From positions 1 to 32,314 of the forward strand of contig CAMDPA010000005.1 in NCBI GenBank assembly GCA_945903565.1: a stretch of DNA of 32,314 bases, read 5' to 3'. The notes under the pieces are model-generated. The model worked only from the letters and a program-made list of their open reading frames with translations, did no database searches and was not told the DNA's origin. Below, one piece after another: positions 24,688-31,981 of this stretch. The position numbers were made by a program, and so were the translations under genes. The stretch's first letter is position 1. Each line of letters begins with the position of its first letter. Origin of the DNA: Devosia equisanguinis. GTDB lineage: Bacteria; Pseudomonadota; Alphaproteobacteria; Rhizobiales; Hyphomicrobiaceae.

Positions 24688-25356
24688 TCATCCCGCCCGC
24701 CAAACCGCGGTTCGCTTGATCTCGCTGTCCTCGAGTTCACGCGTGACGGGAACCTGGTATTCGCGGAGTTTCTCGAAACGGCCACGCGGGAAATAACTCC
24801 GCTGGGGGTCGCCGATCAGCACGGCGCTGCCCTGGCGAACGGCGTGCTCGATGAAGGTGAGAACCCGGTCGGCGAGTTCGCGCTCGTAAAACAGGTCGCC
24901 GACGATCACGACGTCGAAACCGGTAGGGGGAGCAGCGAGCAGGTCGTCGGCGGTTACGCGCACAGCCGTGGCGTTGACCGCCGCGTTGAGCGCAATCGCT
25001 TCGAGAGCTACGGAATCGATGTCGGCTGCGAGCACATCCCGCGCACCGGCTTTCACCGCAGCAATCGCGGTAAGGCCCGAACCAGCGCCAAGATCGAGCA
25101 CGCGTTGACCCGAAAGGAGGCTTGGTTCATCCAGGAGATAACGCGCGAGCGCCTGGCCTCCGGCCCACGCGAACGCCCAATAGGGCGGCGGCACGTTCAT
25201 CGCGCCGAGTTCTTCCTCGGTCCGTCGCCAGATCGGCAGCGATTCCTCGGCGAGATGAAGCTGTATCTCGGGCACGAGTGGCGGAGCGATCAGACGCGTG
25301 TTCGCGCGGATGAAGGCTTCCCAATCGGTGCTGGACGCAGGCGTCGGTGAGGCCAC
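24688..25356 (-). CDS. METTL20-like protein methyltransferase (second of a tandem pair)
   Basis: A class I SAM-dependent methyltransferase, 222 residues from GTG 25356, which follows GGAG by 7 bases; the track's TTG 25404 lies inside the preceding gene and lacks a clear site. It has the N-terminal FIRANTRLIAPPLVPEIQLHLA block, PPYWAFAWAGGQALARYLLD, motif I LDLGAGSGLTAIAA, and VIVGDLFYERELAD, characteristic of the ETF-beta lysine methyltransferase (METTL20) family. A bacterial member from Agrobacterium has been reported to methylate ETF-beta and ribosomal protein L7/L12, so a protein lysine target is likely (inference). The preceding gene codes a diverged paralogue; no etf genes are in the window. 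Confidence 0.88.
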   Translation of the reverse strand: MASPTPASSTDWEAFIRANTRLIAPPLVPEIQLHLAEESLPIWRRTEEELGAMNVPPPYWAFAWAGGQALARYLLDEPSLLSGQRVLDLGAGSGLTAIAAVKAGARDVLAADIDSVALEAIALNAAVNATAVRVTADDLLAAPPTGFDVVIVGDLFYERELADRVLTFIEHAVRQGSAVLIGDPQRSYFPRGRFEKLREYQVPVTRELEDSEIKRTAVWRAG

Positions 25357-25388
25357 GTTCAAGCTCCGATCTGGAATTCGATTAGAAT

Positions 25389-26027
25389 TTACGCCAAGCG
25401 CCAAACGCGCGCATACTCGACATAACCGATTTCCATGGCCGGCGTGAGGGGCGCGGTGTAGTTGCCGAGCAGCTCCAGCGCGACGGGTGGACGGCGGGCG
25501 GTCGAGCGATCGGCATACAGTACCGTGGCGCCGCGGCGGGATGCGCGCTCGAGGAACCCGCCGACCCGGGTGACGAGATCAGGTTCGTAGAAGAGATCGC
25601 CGATCAGCACGATATCCGCGTCCGGCGAGCTGGCGAGCAAATCGTCCTCGCTGATGCCGAGGTCGACCCCGTTCATCGTCGCGTTGAGGCGGGCTGCGGC
25701 ACACGCCATGGGATCTGTATCGTTGGCCATGGCTTCGCGTGCCCCGGCCTTCAGGGCGGCGATCGAGGAGATGGCGGAACCTGAGCCGACGTCGAGTACG
25801 CTGCGGCCGGCGACTTGATCGGGATTGTCGAGCAGCCAGCGCGCCAAGGCCTGCCCGCCGGACCAGGCGAAGGCCCAGTAGGGACGTTCCGCGCCCAGCT
25901 TTTCCGCACCCAGAAAGATCGAAATCGGTTCGCTGGCGAGGTTGAGGTCGAACTCGGGGACGAGGCCCATTGCGGTGCGTTCGGTTTCTTCACGGACAAA
26001 TCGGTCGGCGGTTTCGGTGCTGGTCAA
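25389..26027 (-). CDS. METTL20-like protein methyltransferase (first of a tandem pair)
   Basis: A 212-residue class I methyltransferase, paralogous to the next gene: FVREETERTAMGLVPEFDLNLA, RPYWAFAWSGGQALARWLLD, motif I LDVGSGSAISSIAA and IVLIGDLFYEPDLV align with it throughout. Motif I keeps the first glycines but has an altered end (GSGSAI rather than GAGSGL). The second acidic motif reads ANDTDPMA where the paralogue reads AADIDSVA. The start is TTG 26027, overlapping the EVE gene's stop by three bases; ATG 25970 would remove the conserved N-terminal block. Translation coupling with the EVE gene is likely. Which of the two paralogues methylates ETF-beta or another protein is unknown. Confidence 0.87.
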   Translation of the reverse strand: MTSTETADRFVREETERTAMGLVPEFDLNLASEPISIFLGAEKLGAERPYWAFAWSGGQALARWLLDNPDQVAGRSVLDVGSGSAISSIAALKAGAREAMANDTDPMACAAARLNATMNGVDLGISEDDLLASSPDADIVLIGDLFYEPDLVTRVGGFLERASRRGATVLYADRSTARRPPVALELLGNYTAPLTPAMEIGYVEYARVWRLA

Positions 26028-26491
26028 GCCTGGATCTTTCTGGGGTCAAGTCTGCCCATGCGGCACACCTCGGCCCATTCGTCGGGCGTCACCGGCTGAA
26101 CGGAAAGGCGCATGGACGTGACGAGGCTCATCTTGGCGAGCTTGGGATTGGCCTTCACATCGGCCAGCGTCACCGGAGTGGGCATATCACATACAGCGCG
26201 CACGTCCACGCATTCCCATTTACCGGTGTCGTCGCTGGGGTCTGGACGGGCGAGCAGGGAAATTTCGATGATGCCGACAATCTCCCGGCCTTCGTTGGAA
26301 TGGTAGAAGAATCCGAGGTCGCCGAGCTTCATGGCCCTCATGTTGTTGCGGGCGAGATAGTTGCGCACACCGTTCCACGGCTCGCCCTTCTCGCCACGCG
26401 CCTTGCACATTTCCCATGAGAAAGCGTCGGGCTCGGACTTGAGCAGCCAGTAGTGAGACGATGACGGAGTAATCGTGGTTTTCTTGGCCAT
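26024..26491 (-). CDS. EVE-domain protein (THYN1-like, PUA-related)
   Basis: A 155-residue protein with the EVE fold: HYWLLKSEPDAFSW at the start, EPWNGVRNYLARNNMRAMKLGDLGFFYHSN in the middle, and VTSMRLSVQPVTPDEW near the end. EVE domains are PUA-related pockets that bind modified bases in nucleic acids. Most bacterial versions are stand-alone as here; the ligand is unknown. ATG 26491 lies 10 bases after the antitoxin stop, with GTGGAG overlapping that stop, so the track's longer ORF from 26584 is rejected. It is followed with overlap by two methyltransferase genes. This places it in one transcript with a toxin-antitoxin pair. Confidence 0.92.
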   Translation of the reverse strand: MAKKTTITPSSSHYWLLKSEPDAFSWEMCKARGEKGEPWNGVRNYLARNNMRAMKLGDLGFFYHSNEGREIVGIIEISLLARPDPSDDTGKWECVDVRAVCDMPTPVTLADVKANPKLAKMSLVTSMRLSVQPVTPDEWAEVCRMGRLDPRKIQA

Positions 26492-26501
26492 ATTTTCTGC
26501 T

Positions 26502-26822
26502 CTACTCCACAAGCACTTCGAGGCCCTTGCGCTTGATGAGCGCCAAGAGCGTGAGGGCGGGGCCGCTGGGGCGACGTTCGCCACGTTCCCACTGGCTGAT
26601 CAGTCCAGTGGTCACATTCAGGTGCCTGGCGAGAACGGCTTGGCTCACATGCTCGCGTTCGCGCAATGCCTGAATCTCCTTCGGCGACAAATCTTCGACT
26701 TTGGCGAGGCAGAGGGTATCGAACTCGCGCATGGTCGTCTTGGCCATCACGCCGGCCTCGTGGGCATCGGCGGCGGCTTCGTGCACCACACGGGCGATCC
26801 TGCTCGCGTACTTACGTGCCAT
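26502..26822 (-). CDS. XRE/HTH antitoxin of a type II toxin-antitoxin pair
   Basis: A 106-residue protein. The C-terminal half is an XRE-type helix-turn-helix (LSPKEIQALREREHVSQAVLARHLNVTTGLISQWERGERRPSGPALTLL in sense, residues about 45-97). The N-terminal part (RKYASRIARVVHEAAADAHEAG) is helical and probably binds the toxin. It overlaps the toxin gene by 11 bases, the usual coupling when the toxin comes first (higBA-like order). Such antitoxins repress their own promoter; a palindrome sits in the predicted promoter upstream of the toxin. Confidence 0.9.
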   Translation of the reverse strand: MARKYASRIARVVHEAAADAHEAGVMAKTTMREFDTLCLAKVEDLSPKEIQALREREHVSQAVLARHLNVTTGLISQWERGERRPSGPALTLLALIKRKGLEVLVE

Positions 26823-27189
26823 CGAACTCGACCTCTATCCAGACGCCGGCCTTGACCAGTTTCTTGACCTGCGTGGCGTTGTAGCCCAGGAACTCGGTGG
26901 CCAATGCGCGGAACCTCTCCAAGTCGTCATCGTCGATGTTGTCCTGATCGCTCTTTGCGAATCCATCCACGAATACGGCTCGCGTCTGTGTGCGGTAAAG
27001 GACGATCGTGCGGAAGCCGCCTGACCGGCCTTGCCCTGGGCGCGGAATTCTCTGTTTGATAACGCCGCCGCCGAGATCCGCATCGATCAAGCCACGTTCG
27101 GCCCGTGCGATGGCCTCAGTCAGCGCCTTATCGTCGATCCCATGGCGACGGGCAAACCGTGTGAAACCCTTGGTCTTGTAAACGTGCAC
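26812..27189 (-). CDS. RelE/HigB-like toxin (PF06296 type)
   Basis: A 125-residue protein of the RelE-superfamily group with KGFTRFARRHGIDDKALTEA, RGLIDADLGGGVIKQRIPRPGQGRSGGFR and AKSDQDNIDDDDLERFR, the standard blocks of PF06296. Related toxins are ribosome-dependent mRNA interferases; activity here is inferred. I prefer GTG 27189 (MHVYKTKGF, fits homologues; GGGGGAA 5 bases upstream) over the track's GTG 27204, which lies at the predicted transcription start. It is the first gene of the pair and of the longer leftward row including EVE and two methyltransferases. Confidence 0.9.
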   Translation of the reverse strand: MHVYKTKGFTRFARRHGIDDKALTEAIARAERGLIDADLGGGVIKQRIPRPGQGRSGGFRTIVLYRTQTRAVFVDGFAKSDQDNIDDDDLERFRALATEFLGYNATQVKKLVKAGVWIEVEFDGT

Positions 27190-27209
27190 CGCTTCCCCCG
27201 CCACGCTCT

Positions 27210-27238
27210 AATCTATGACACATTGTATTACAATTCAA
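27210..27238 (-). promoter_or_regulatory. Toxin-antitoxin promoter with overlapping palindromic operator
   Basis: On the minus strand TTGAAT (27238-27233), 17 bases, TAGATT (27215-27210) form a sigma-70-like promoter. The perfect palindrome ATTGTA-A-TACAAT (27222-27234) lies across the -35 end and spacer and is a likely operator for the XRE antitoxin. The transcript would start about 27203, leaving some 14 bases before GTG 27189. Found by eye. Confidence 0.6.
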
Positions 27239-27377
27239 GCTCCGGCTCCAAAGCCGTTGGCCATCGTCGGGCTGAGGGAAAATCGCAACGCGCCGCGACG
27301 ACGGCACAACTGTTGGCGCCGTCAGGCGAACCGCTTTAGACTCCCAGCTTATCCAACAACCAAGCGGTGGACACATA

Positions 27378-28601
27378 GTGACGGAGCTGCCGAAGACGCG
27401 GCCGGAAGTAGCGGCGAGAACGCAGGCGGCGATCTATGGCGCGGGCATGTTCTCGAACTCCATGTCGGACGTGGCGGCCGTGGTGCTGCCGCTGTGGCTG
27501 GCGGGGCTTGGCTATTCGACGGTGGCGATCGGGCTGGTGGTCGGGGCCAAGCACATCCTGCCGCTGCTGTTTGCGATCCACGGCGGGGCGATGATCGACC
27601 GGCTCGGTGCGCGGCGCGTGATGATCGCGGCGGCTGTGACGAGTGCAATCGTGTTGCCGCTGTTTCCGCTCTATCCGGTGCTGGCGATCATCGTGCTGTT
27701 GCAGATGGTCAATGGGTTTGCCTCGGCGCTGAGCTGGATCGGGGCTCAGGCGCTGTTCGGGCGCATCCTGATGGGGCATCCCGATTATGCTGGTCCGTTC
27801 GCGTTTGCGCTGAGGATGGGCAGTTTCATCGGGCCACCTATCGGGGGGCTCGCCTATGATCTTTGGGGAATAAATGGCGGGATCGCGGTGCTCGTGGTGT
27901 GGGCGCTGCTGACGCTCGTGGCCGCCTGGAACCTGCCGCCGAGCCGGGCGCTTCCGTCGGGCAAGCAACGGGTCGGCGTGGTCGATCTGATGCCGCGCGT
28001 GGCGGACTACAAGGCGGCGTTCAGGCTGGTCGGCGTGCCGGCGATGGCGACGGTGCTGTCGATCACCGTGTTTCGGATCGCGGCGAGCAGCATCCAAGAT
28101 TCGTTTTACCCGGTGTTCCTGACGTCGATCGGGCTGCCGGCGACGCAGATCGGAATTCTGATCACGATCTCGTCGGCGCTGGCGGCCGGGGCTGCGCTGT
28201 CGATCGGCTGGATGACGCGGCGGATGGATGCGTTGTGGCTGCTGGTCGTGTCGTCGATGGGCTCGATCCTGTTCATCGCGGTGACGCCCTTGTTCACGGC
28301 GTACTGGATGCTGGTCGTGCTGGCGGCCGTGCGCGGCGTTTGCATGGGCGTGAGCCAGCCGTTGATGCTGTCGCTGCTGGTTAGCGCGGCGGAGCGCAAC
28401 GAGCAGGGGCTCGGCGTATCGCTCCGTACAACCGCCAACCGCGCGGCTGCGGCGGTCACGCCAGTAACGATGGGCCTGGTGGCAAGCGTTGTCGGACTGG
28501 GTGCGAGCTTCCTGGTGATGGGCGTGGTGCTGATGGGCGGGATGGCCGTGGTGGGGCGGCGTGTGCTGAAGGGACGCGGGCGGAGCGGGACAGGTTCGTA
28601 G
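27378..28601 (+). CDS. MFS transporter
   Basis: A 407-residue membrane protein with about 12 hydrophobic segments and the MFS loop 2-3 motif (IHGGAMIDRLGARRVMIAAA; a G-x-x-x-D-R-x-G-x-R-x form). The central hydrophilic loop (LPPSRALPSGKQRVGVVD) divides two six-helix halves; a second weaker motif (IGWMTRRMDALW) lies in the second half. The start is GTG 27378 with only a weak ribosome binding site. It could be a drug or metabolite exporter; the substrate is unknown. It is divergent from the toxin gene, with 188 bases between, and converges with the Ldh-family gene with 12 bases between. Confidence 0.92.
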   Translation: MTELPKTRPEVAARTQAAIYGAGMFSNSMSDVAAVVLPLWLAGLGYSTVAIGLVVGAKHILPLLFAIHGGAMIDRLGARRVMIAAAVTSAIVLPLFPLYPVLAIIVLLQMVNGFASALSWIGAQALFGRILMGHPDYAGPFAFALRMGSFIGPPIGGLAYDLWGINGGIAVLVVWALLTLVAAWNLPPSRALPSGKQRVGVVDLMPRVADYKAAFRLVGVPAMATVLSITVFRIAASSIQDSFYPVFLTSIGLPATQIGILITISSALAAGAALSIGWMTRRMDALWLLVVSSMGSILFIAVTPLFTAYWMLVVLAAVRGVCMGVSQPLMLSLLVSAAERNEQGLGVSLRTTANRAAAAVTPVTMGLVASVVGLGASFLVMGVVLMGGMAVVGRRVLKGRGRSGTGS

Positions 28602-28613
28602 GCTGCCCCCAAT

Positions 28614-29672
28614 TCAACGCGGCACAGGCAACGCAACACCCAGCTTGCCCCCGAGCTTCTGCAAATCCGCCCACGTACCAGGTGAAATCGCGACGCCATT
28701 CTGTGCGACCGACGCGGCATAAGCGCGGTTGCCGCGCTCGCCGGGGAGCAGGAGTTCGTCGAAGCCGGGGCGGCGCGGAAGGCTTTTCACGGCGGCGGCG
28801 AGGTTCTCGACGTCGGCCTGGAAGTCGCCGAGCGGGCGGAACTGCGCGATGTCGAGCGCGATGATGATCGCGTTGTGGGAGTGCCGGACCTTGCCGCCGG
28901 GTGCGATCATTCCGGCGAGCAGCGGTGTGCCGGCCATCAGGCCCGCGAGACACTCGAGCATGAGCGCGAGGCCGGAGCCCTTCGGACCGCCCAGCGGGAT
29001 CGGCAGGTTGGCCTTGGCCGGATCGGTCGTGGGGTTGCCGTCGTCGTCGAGGGCGACGCCTTCGGGCAAGGTCTCGCCGCGCTCTTTGGCCTGCGCAAGT
29101 CGGCCGATGCCGAGGATCGCCGTCGACATATCGAGCGCAATGGGCCCGTGCTTGCCGCCGGGCACGGCGATCGCAACAGGGCTGGTCGACAAGCTCGGCA
29201 CGCGGGCGCCGTGATAGGCCATGTTGGGCGAGCCCGCGCTGGCGACGATCGCAGCGAATCCGCGCTCGGCCGCCCAATTCGAGAAGTAGCCGATCGCGCC
29301 CGTATGCGTCGTATGGCTGACGATCGCATAGCAAACGCCGACCGCTTTCGCCTGCTCGCAGGCGGCGGCGGTGGCCTTCATCATGGCGACGGGGCCGAAC
29401 GCCTTGTTCGCTTCATAGACGAGGGCTGCGGGAAGCTTCAGTCGTGTCTCGACCTTGGCCTTGGGGTCCATGTCGCCGCGGTCCATGATCGCGAAATAGC
29501 GCGGCAGGCGAAACACCCCGTGCGAGCCGACGTCGCGCATGTCGGCCCAGATCAGCGCATCGGCGACCACGCCGGCATCTTCAGCCGACATCCCGCGCGT
29601 GCCGAGAACGTCGACCACGAAGCGTTTCATGGCGGCTTGGTCGAAGATGATGTTCTGAGGGTTCATGTTCAT
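28614..29672 (-). CDS. Ldh-family (malate/L-lactate/ureidoglycolate-type) NAD(P)-dependent dehydrogenase
   Basis: A 352-residue oxidoreductase of the Ldh_2 (MDH2) family with the usual blocks: ADMRDVGSHGVFRLPRY, VSHTTHTGAIGYFSNWAAERG, SAGSPNMAYHGARVPSLSTSPVAIAVP and LGGPKGSGLALMLECLAGLM. Members oxidise 2-hydroxy acids or reduce 2-oxo or imino acids with NAD(P); the exact substrate cannot be read from sequence. The second ATG (29666) is an alternative start. It converges with the MFS gene and is divergent from a TctC-like binding protein gene, which hints at a carboxylate substrate taken up from outside. Confidence 0.92.
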   Translation of the reverse strand: MNMNPQNIIFDQAAMKRFVVDVLGTRGMSAEDAGVVADALIWADMRDVGSHGVFRLPRYFAIMDRGDMDPKAKVETRLKLPAALVYEANKAFGPVAMMKATAAACEQAKAVGVCYAIVSHTTHTGAIGYFSNWAAERGFAAIVASAGSPNMAYHGARVPSLSTSPVAIAVPGGKHGPIALDMSTAILGIGRLAQAKERGETLPEGVALDDDGNPTTDPAKANLPIPLGGPKGSGLALMLECLAGLMAGTPLLAGMIAPGGKVRHSHNAIIIALDIAQFRPLGDFQADVENLAAAVKSLPRRPGFDELLLPGERGNRAYAASVAQNGVAISPGTWADLQKLGGKLGVALPVPR

Positions 29673-29797
29673 GCTGCCTTGCCGTGTTCGATCAATCCGA
29701 TTCCGGTCGACGCAGAGCCACGTGCTGCTGGACCGGCGCCGACGGCGTGTCTAAGCTCGTGCAAGCTATAAGTCACGAGCAACGGCAGAGGTTGGTC

Positions 29798-30838
29798 ATG
29801 GGGCGTCGAGCAACATTGAACCTGACATGTGCGGCGGTGGGGCTGGCGACGGTGCTGGCATCGACCGCTGTCATGGCGCAGGACGCGGCGAGCTTTTACA
29901 GGGGCCGCACGGTGCAGGCGGTGGTGGGATATCCGCCGGGATCGACGTTCGAGCTTTATCTGCGGGTTTATATCCGCCATGTCGGCAAGCACCTGCCGGG
30001 CAATCCGACGGTCATCATCCAGCACATGCCGGGCGCGGGATCGCTGACGGCGACCAGCTATCTGGCCAGCGTAGCGACCAAGGACGGCACGGTGTTCGGC
30101 ATGCCGAACCCGGTCAACACGATCGAGCCGCTGCTCGATCCGGTGCGCACGAAGTTCGATCCGCGCACGTTCAACTGGATCGGCAACCTCAATACCGAAA
30201 TCTCGACCTGCAGCTTCTGGGCGAAGGACATCAAGACTCTCGACGACATGAAGAAGCGGGAGGTGACGGTCGGCTCCACCGGGCCCGCGTCCGGCTCGAC
30301 GATCGACGCCGTCGTGCTCGGCAATCTGCTCGGCCTAAAGATCAAGGTGGTGACCGGCTACCGCGTGCTGACGGATATCAAGCTGGCGTCGGAGCGTGGG
30401 GAAGTCGATGGCTTCTGCGGTCTGCTCGTGTCGGCGCTTAAGACCGACTACGCGGACGAATGGAAATCCGGGAAGCTGTCGGTGCCGATCCAGATGGGGC
30501 TCACCAAGCACAACGATATCGCGAGCGTGCCGAATGCGTTCGATCTGGTGACGAGCGAAGAAGACAAACAGCTCTTCCGGCTGATCTTCGGGCCGTGGGC
30601 TTATGGCCGGCCACTGTTTGCACCGCCGGGCGTACCGGCCGATCGCGTGGCAATACTGCGCGCGGCTTTCAAGGCAACGCTGGCCGATCCGGAGTTCGTG
30701 GCCGAGGCGAAGAAACTCAACATGGAGATCAACCCGACGGACGGTGAGAAGATCACGCCCATCGTCGACGCGATCCTAAAGACGCCGGAACCGGTGGTGG
30801 CGCGGGCGAGGTCACTGCTGGGCGTGGACAAGCGCTGA
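29798..30838 (+). CDS. TctC/Bug-family periplasmic binding protein
   Basis: A 346-residue protein with a signal peptide ending near VMAQ-DAAS. It carries FYRGRTVQAVVGYPPGSTFE, RHVGKHLPGNPTVIIQHMPGAGS, the TKDGTVFG turn and FAPPGVPADRVAILRAAFKATL, all TctC/Bug hallmarks. It is a diverged paralogue of the TRAP-linked protein at 8843 (shared LPGNPT..MPGA and C-terminal APPGVPA blocks). No permease gene follows: beyond it lies gene-free DNA, so it is an orphan receptor here. ATG 29798 has AGAGG upstream; the track's upstream extension lacks family character. It is divergent from the Ldh-family gene with 125 bases between. Confidence 0.9.
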   Translation: MGRRATLNLTCAAVGLATVLASTAVMAQDAASFYRGRTVQAVVGYPPGSTFELYLRVYIRHVGKHLPGNPTVIIQHMPGAGSLTATSYLASVATKDGTVFGMPNPVNTIEPLLDPVRTKFDPRTFNWIGNLNTEISTCSFWAKDIKTLDDMKKREVTVGSTGPASGSTIDAVVLGNLLGLKIKVVTGYRVLTDIKLASERGEVDGFCGLLVSALKTDYADEWKSGKLSVPIQMGLTKHNDIASVPNAFDLVTSEEDKQLFRLIFGPWAYGRPLFAPPGVPADRVAILRAAFKATLADPEFVAEAKKLNMEINPTDGEKITPIVDAILKTPEPVVARARSLLGVDKR

Positions 30839-30841
30839 GGC

Positions 30842-30886
30842 GCAGGCTGGGTCAAGCAAGCGCAGCGCCGCGCGCCCCAGCAAACG
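30842..30886 (+). repeat. REP-like hairpin, variant GCTGGG/CCCAGC
   Basis: The head GCAGGCTGGGTCAAGC resembles GTAGGTTGGGTCAAGC at 31606. The stem is GCTGGG (30846-30851) with CCCAGC (30876-30881). It begins three bases after the stop of the TctC-like gene, so it may also act at the transcript's 3' end. Compared with the copy at 31610 the second pair of the stem has changed from T-A to C-G. Confidence 0.65.
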
Positions 30887-31023
30887 ACGCTGATATCATA
30901 ATTGCGAATTGTCGAGCTTCGCGCAAACGGCGCTCAGCGCCGACCTGCGAACGCATGCATGTATGCGCTTGCCTCGGGCGCGGCCAAGGCGGCTAGCGAC
31001 GCGATGGGCCATATTGAGACATT

Positions 31024-31276
31024 GGCCCCGGAGGGGCCATGGGCTGTAGCCATGGGTGCAGCGCAGCGAAACCCGTGGGAGTTGTCGGTTTCCATTCGTT
31101 GCCGCCCCGGAGGGGCGGAGGAATTGATCGCGACCGTCAAATCGAAACTCATGCGCCCCGTCTCGCCGAAGGCGAGCCTTCGGCTCGACGGGGCGATACT
31201 GAAACGAGGGTGATTTGGGGCTACGGGTTCCGCTGCGCTCCACCCGTAGCTACAGTCCACTGGCCCCTTCGGGGCC
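31024..31276. repeat. Composite inverted repeat with nested palindromes
   Basis: The left arm (31024-about 31080: GGCCCCGGAGGGGCC, then CTGTAG, GGGTGCAGCGCAGCGAAACCCG) recurs inverted on the right (about 31217-31276), reading in reverse complement GGCCCCGAAGGGGCC, CTGTAG, GGGTGGAGCGCAGCGGAACCCG. Between them are GCCCC-GGA-GGGGC (31102-31114) and a nearly perfect 40-base palindrome (31155-31194). On the right, GCTACGGGT/ACCCGTAGC (31220-31228 with 31242-31250) is a perfect 9-bp stem. Confidence 0.75.
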
Positions 31277-31447
31277 GAGGTCTCCGATAAGGTGTCGTGC
31301 AAATAAATGGGGCAGCTCCTATTAACGTCGCAACTCGATAAATGCAGCAAACAGGAGTTGCTATCGTTTCGAGCAACTTCTGCGCTGCATCGAATTGCCC
31401 TGCAGGCACGTCGGCGCCGCCAGGTGCTCACCCCTCATTTTTCGTCA

Positions 31448-31489
31448 TTCCGGCCCCGGATCGACGTCCGGGGTAAACTGCGGCCGGAA
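31448..31489. repeat. Nested palindrome of the 'GTCATTCCGG' type
   Basis: The outer stem TTCCGGCC (31448-31455) pairs with GGCCGGAA (31482-31489); the inner CCCCGG (31454-31459) pairs with CCGGGG (31468-31473). The text around it, CGTCATTCCGGCCC and CGGAACCCAGG, recalls a common intergenic repeat of alphaproteobacteria. Confidence 0.7.
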
Positions 31490-31604
31490 CCCAGGTCACG
31501 TCGACGGGATGGTGGGGGAGACGAAGGCGCGGTGTACTTTCTGACGCGCTCGCTGCGCCATCGCTTGCGATCTCGATTTCGTGGGTGGGCTGGAGCGCTT
31601 CCCA

Positions 31605-31696
31605 CGTAGGTTGGGTCAAGCGTTTCAGCGCGACCCAACATCCACGGCATGCCAGGAAATGTTGGGTCGCGGCCAGTGGCCTTGACCCAACCTACG
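31605..31696. repeat. GTAG-headed REP pair (BIME-like), TTGGGTC type
   Basis: Perfect 16-bp outer arms CGTAGGTTGGGTCAAG (31605-31620) and CTTGACCCAACCTACG (31681-31696). Two hairpins with the perfect stem GTTGGGTC/GACCCAAC lie inside: 31610-31617 with 31632-31639, and 31661-31668 with 31684-31691. GTAG (31606-31609) and CTAC (31692-31695) flank them. The layout equals that at 16821-16905 although the stem sequence differs. Confidence 0.88.
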
Positions 31697-31744
31697 GCGC
31701 CGGTTGTACGTTTGGGATTCACATCAAGCGGAGTGCGCTCTAGG

Positions 31745-31762
31745 TCCCGCCCTTCGGCGGGA
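31745..31762. repeat. Short perfect hairpin
   Basis: TCCCGCC-CTTC-GGCGGGA: seven pairs around a four-base loop. No T-run follows, so it is unlikely to be a terminator; its style is that of a REP palindrome. Confidence 0.75.
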
Positions 31763-31822
31763 TGACGGCAGCGGGTGGGGGCTGCACGTATTCCAATTTT
31801 TACGCATAAAAAGACGGGTGGT

Positions 31823-31880
31823 CTGGCGGGTGTCCCGCCAGTGGGGTCTGGGGCCAGCCCCAGTCGCGCCCTCGGCGCGA
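31823..31880. repeat. Row of three perfect hairpins
   Basis: CTGGCGGG-TGT-CCCGCCAG (31823-31841), CTGGGG-CCAG-CCCCAG (31848-31863) and TCGCGCC-CTC-GGCGCGA (31864-31880) follow one another within 58 bases. All stems are perfect. Confidence 0.8.
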
Positions 31881-31981
31881 ATTCATCGATGCGTGCGCAA
31901 CGCTGACGACCGTCACCGAACGTCGTAGGTCAGGTCGAGGTGCGAGACCCCGCATGCAATGGTAAACGCATCGCGGAGAAT

